Translations under genes and position numbers: made by a program | Shown: piece by piece, positions 60,588 to 64,000 of the stretch | How the letters are laid out: the number at the start of each line of letters is the position of its first letter | How positions within the stretch are numbered: the stretch's first letter is position 1 | The notes under the pieces: generated by a model | Database searches by the model: none | What the model was told of the DNA's origin: nothing | What the model saw: the letters and a program-made list of their open reading frames with translations, nothing else | Origin: an uncultured Lachnospiraceae bacterium | GTDB taxonomy: Bacteria > Bacillota > Clostridia > Lachnospirales > Lachnospiraceae | DNA: 64,000 bases | Direction: 5' to 3' | Assembly (NCBI GenBank): GCA_951801955.1 | Contig: CATOOV010000001.1 | Coordinates: forward strand, 1-64,000

Positions 60588-62915
60588 ATGAAAAAGAAAG
60601 TAGCAATATTCATGGCAATATGCCTGTGGGCAGGGACATTTCATGGAATTATCGGAATGCCAGAAGTAAAAGCGGCAGAAGTACAACAAGAAACAAATAG
60701 CAATAGTGATGATATAGATAATTATCAGTTGGAAAGTGGCTCTATGGTATCTCTAGCTGGAAAAACCGTTCAAACAATCATGGCAGAGGATATTGTCAAA
60801 ACAATGGGAGACGCGCCGTTTTATCTGGATGCGGAAACAGATGGAGATGGGACACTGACATATGAATCCAAGAACCCAGACATTGTAAAGGTGGACGAAA
60901 CTGGAAAAGCCACGATTGTATCATCAGGAACATCGAAGATAACCGTTACTGCGTCTGCAACGGATAATTATAGTTCTGCGAAAAAGACGGTAACTGTTAC
61001 TGTGATACCGGAAGGGTATACGCCTGTTTCTGATATTTCTGATTTGTATGCCATTCGCAATGATCCTGATGGTAATTATATCTTGGTGAATGACATTGAT
61101 ATGTCTGCTACCCAAAAAGGCGGTGATTTCGACTGTGGTACAGGTTGGGATTCGATTGAAGAATTTTCTGGTACTTTAGATGGAAATGGACACCGGATTG
61201 TGGGGATGCATATATTTGGGGAATTTGGGAATGGAGATGATATTGGACTGTTTGAATACTGTTCTGGCTCAGTAATAAATCTCGGAATGGCGGACTGTAA
61301 TATTAACATAGCTATGGTAGGAGAGCAAAAATATGTGAATGTAGGAGCAATCTCAGGAGAATTAGGTAACATTAAAAACTGTTATTCTAATGGGAAAATA
61401 ATAATACAGGGTGATTTAACATACAATTCGACTTGTGTAGGTGGTTTGGTTGGAGAACTGGGAAATTTTAAAAATTGTTACAATATGTGTGAGATTGATT
61501 GTACGGACCTAAATTGTACGGATTCTACAGGCGGCTATATGTTTACTGGTTATATCGGGGGACTGGGTGGTAGATGTTTTGGTCCAGGGTGGGGTCATGT
61601 TGATGCTGAGCAATGCTATAATGTAGTAAATATAAAAGGAAATAATACATTGCAAATGGGAGCAATAGTTGGTGATGGGTGTATATGTAACAGCGTTAAG
61701 TATTTAAAAGGTACAGCACTTCAGGGAGTAGGGGATAAAGAGGACGATCCCAATTGCGTGTCCCTTACTGAAACCCAGATGAAAAACCCAAAATTATTCA
61801 CTGGTTTTGATTTTACAAACATATGGGAAGTTGACCCATACTGCAGTTACCCCTACCCGCAGTTGAAAAACAACCGCATGGTTCGGATAAACGGCATCCG
61901 GTTAGACACAGCTCCCACAAAGCTTACATATAACCAGGGGGAATCCTTGAAACTGAGCGGAGCAGCCCTTGAACTTTCCTATGAAGATGGAATAAATACG
62001 ACCATTCCGCTGGAAAAGGACATGCTCAGCGGCTATGACATGAATAAGATTGGACAGCAGACTGTCACGATAAGTTACGGCGGTGAGGAGACATCTTTTG
62101 ATATTGAAGTGAGGGAAATCCCTGTGTCTGGCATATCCATTCCGAAGACGCTATTCCTCGAACGCTCCAAACAGAAACAATTAAGTGCCTCTATTACCCC
62201 TGCAAATGCTTCCGATAAGTCAGTCACATGGGAATCCGATAATCCCAGCGTGGCAAGCGTAAGCAGCGGCGGTCTTGTAAAGGCAAAAGCGAGGGGAACG
62301 GCAGTCATAACTGCAACTACTTCAAACGGGCTGCAGGCACAGTGTACAGTTACTGTGTTGATTCCGGCAGTCTCTATAAAATTAAGCAAGACGTCTCTAA
62401 ATTTAAAAAAGGGCGATCAGCGCTCTATAACTGCATCGATGTCTCCTTTAGAAAGCACAGATAGCATTCAGTGGAAGTCAAATAATAACGCAGTTGCAGA
62501 AGTAGATGATGGCGATATATTTGCAAAAAAGGCAGGAACGGCAAAAATCACGGCGTACACGAAAAGTGGCGTAAAAGCATCCTGTACTGTCACTGTAAAA
62601 GATGAGGTAGCTGAGGCTATTAAAAAAATCACTTCAACAAAGGCAAAGATTAAGAGTGCCAAGAATGTAAAGGGAAAAAGTGTTCAACTCAAACTGAGCG
62701 GTTCTGTAAATGGCAGCGGTTATAAAATACAGTATGGGACAAGCCGGAAATTCAAAGGGGCAAAGACTGTAACCGCTAAAGGGAGCACCACAACCATCAA
62801 GAAATTAAAAGCAAAGAAAACCTATTATATCAGGGTAAGAATTTACAAAAAGATTTCAGGAAAGACATATTATGGCAAATGGAGCAGCATAAAAATTGTT
62901 AAAGTAAAAAAATAG
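60588..62915 (+). CDS. secreted Ig-like (BIG_2) domain surface protein
   Basis: Signal peptide; SITPANASDKSVTWESDNPSVASVSSGGLVKAKARGTAVITATTSNG repeats; C-terminal fibronectin-like GYKIQYGTSRKFKGAKTVTAKG. Confidence 0.88.
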   Translation: MKKKVAIFMAICLWAGTFHGIIGMPEVKAAEVQQETNSNSDDIDNYQLESGSMVSLAGKTVQTIMAEDIVKTMGDAPFYLDAETDGDGTLTYESKNPDIVKVDETGKATIVSSGTSKITVTASATDNYSSAKKTVTVTVIPEGYTPVSDISDLYAIRNDPDGNYILVNDIDMSATQKGGDFDCGTGWDSIEEFSGTLDGNGHRIVGMHIFGEFGNGDDIGLFEYCSGSVINLGMADCNINIAMVGEQKYVNVGAISGELGNIKNCYSNGKIIIQGDLTYNSTCVGGLVGELGNFKNCYNMCEIDCTDLNCTDSTGGYMFTGYIGGLGGRCFGPGWGHVDAEQCYNVVNIKGNNTLQMGAIVGDGCICNSVKYLKGTALQGVGDKEDDPNCVSLTETQMKNPKLFTGFDFTNIWEVDPYCSYPYPQLKNNRMVRINGIRLDTAPTKLTYNQGESLKLSGAALELSYEDGINTTIPLEKDMLSGYDMNKIGQQTVTISYGGEETSFDIEVREIPVSGISIPKTLFLERSKQKQLSASITPANASDKSVTWESDNPSVASVSSGGLVKAKARGTAVITATTSNGLQAQCTVTVLIPAVSIKLSKTSLNLKKGDQRSITASMSPLESTDSIQWKSNNNAVAEVDDGDIFAKKAGTAKITAYTKSGVKASCTVTVKDEVAEAIKKITSTKAKIKSAKNVKGKSVQLKLSGSVNGSGYKIQYGTSRKFKGAKTVTAKGSTTTIKKLKAKKTYYIRVRIYKKISGKTYYGKWSSIKIVKVKK

Positions 62916-63008
62916 ATCATATCTCTGGGACTGTGCAGAACCCTGCACAGCCTTATGACAATATGAAAGAGATATGGTATAGAGGATGAAAGGAGACAAG
63001 AAATAAAT

Positions 63009-64000
63009 ATGGATAAAGGTGAAGTAAATGAAAGTACAGCAAATCCTGTAAAAGTACCTTGGTATTTATCAACATGGTTTATTGTGTTGGTATTTATCAT
63101 AACATTTATGTTTTCTTTGGGGATTCCAGCGATCATTCTTGCAATTGTAAGATTTGTGAAATATAAGGAAAATAGAGTTGGCAGCGGAATATTAATGAGT
63201 ATTACAGTCAGCACACCAGTATTATTTATTATTCTTGTATGCGTAATGGTTAATCAGGAGGGGAAAGCGGACAGGCTTATAAAAGAAGGGCGTTATGCAG
63301 AGGCGCAAGCATATTTGGATGACAGAATTTCAAGCAGTAATGATTATTTATATTATCGGCAGTATGCTGATCTTTACATTGCCCAGGGGATGTTCGATGA
63401 AGCAGTTCAGAAACTTGTAGAGTATTCAGACCAAAAAGACATCTGCGATTGGGAAAATTCCTTTATTGAAAAATTAGAAGAATGCAGTGGACAGGCGTCC
63501 GAGCAATATAAGATTTTGGCTTCTAATATATTGAATACTTATAACACTTATCTAGCTGAAAAGAATACTGAGGAGAAAGAAGTGGCAGAAACTAAGACAG
63601 CACAGAAAACATCAGAATCAAAGAAAACAAAGAAAAAATCAGAGCCAAAGGAGACAGAGGCACAGAAAGAAGAAAACGTAGCATTTATACCAGACTTGTC
63701 AGCAAAGGAAGTGGTGGAGGCATATCTAAAGGCTTACACAACGGCAGATTATGATACAGCAATTCAGTTTTGCGCGAAAGAATGTAACTATTATGATAAA
63801 CTTAATTTTCTTAGGTCACCGGAACTATATGAGTATGCTGCACTGGATTTTGTAGATGGAGATGAAGAGTATGCAAAAAAATTAGCTGATAATAAGCAAT
63901 TTAAAGAGCAGGTTGATATTATATTCAGATATATGTTTAGTGGAAGGTATCTGATTAAAGATGAAGTGTTTGCGGAGGATGACACTGCAGAGTATAAGGG
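63009..64000 (+). CDS. membrane protein with TPR-like segment (3' truncated by window)
   Basis: ATG 63009 open to window end: MDKGEVNESTANPVKVPWYLSTWFIVLVFIITFMFSLGIPAIILAIVRFVKYK...; not in the supplied ORF track because it runs off the end. Confidence 0.75.
   Translation, partial: MDKGEVNESTANPVKVPWYLSTWFIVLVFIITFMFSLGIPAIILAIVRFVKYKENRVGSGILMSITVSTPVLFIILVCVMVNQEGKADRLIKEGRYAEAQAYLDDRISSSNDYLYYRQYADLYIAQGMFDEAVQKLVEYSDQKDICDWENSFIEKLEECSGQASEQYKILASNILNTYNTYLAEKNTEEKEVAETKTAQKTSESKKTKKKSEPKETEAQKEENVAFIPDLSAKEVVEAYLKAYTTADYDTAIQFCAKECNYYDKLNFLRSPELYEYAALDFVDGDEEYAKKLADNKQFKEQVDIIFRYMFSGRYLIKDEVFAEDDTAEYK

Overview
64 kb of a Clostridia (Lachnospiraceae-like) chromosome. It opens with the 3' end of a 23S rRNA gene and a tRNA-Trp(CCA). 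A mostly housekeeping stretch follows (aroC, tgt, yajC, leuB, ilvB, serC, serA, mscS-type channel, csp, M16C protease, era, recO, glyS, argS, trpS), along with regulatory and transport genes (ECF sigma/anti-sigma pair, PocR-domain pseudokinase plus EAL protein, two CobW-like GTPases, a MacAB-like exporter with a beta-helix lipoprotein). About 50-60 kb is accessory DNA: a truncated ABC ATPase, an XRE regulator plus orphan SF2 helicase, a mini-relaxase/MobC pair, several MITE-like elements and a three-unit Rpn-family nuclease array. The most interesting system candidate is that Rpn locus (57.2-59.3 kb): one full-length Rpn-type PD-(D/E)XK protein flanked by two stand-alone ORFs that encode only its C-terminal module. 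One stand-alone copy carries a fossil of the nuclease domain ending in a stop codon before the C-terminal ORF, suggesting split and fused versions of a toxin/intragenic-antitoxin arrangement. Other strong observations are two ~175 bp elements with GTAA-type terminal inverted repeats and perfect 8-bp target duplications (one rewrites the C-terminus of a membrane HTH protein), an amber-disrupted HTH gene, several dispersed palindromic repeat families, and a near-identical leader shared by two unrelated genes. Family calls come from reading motifs by eye; no database search was run.
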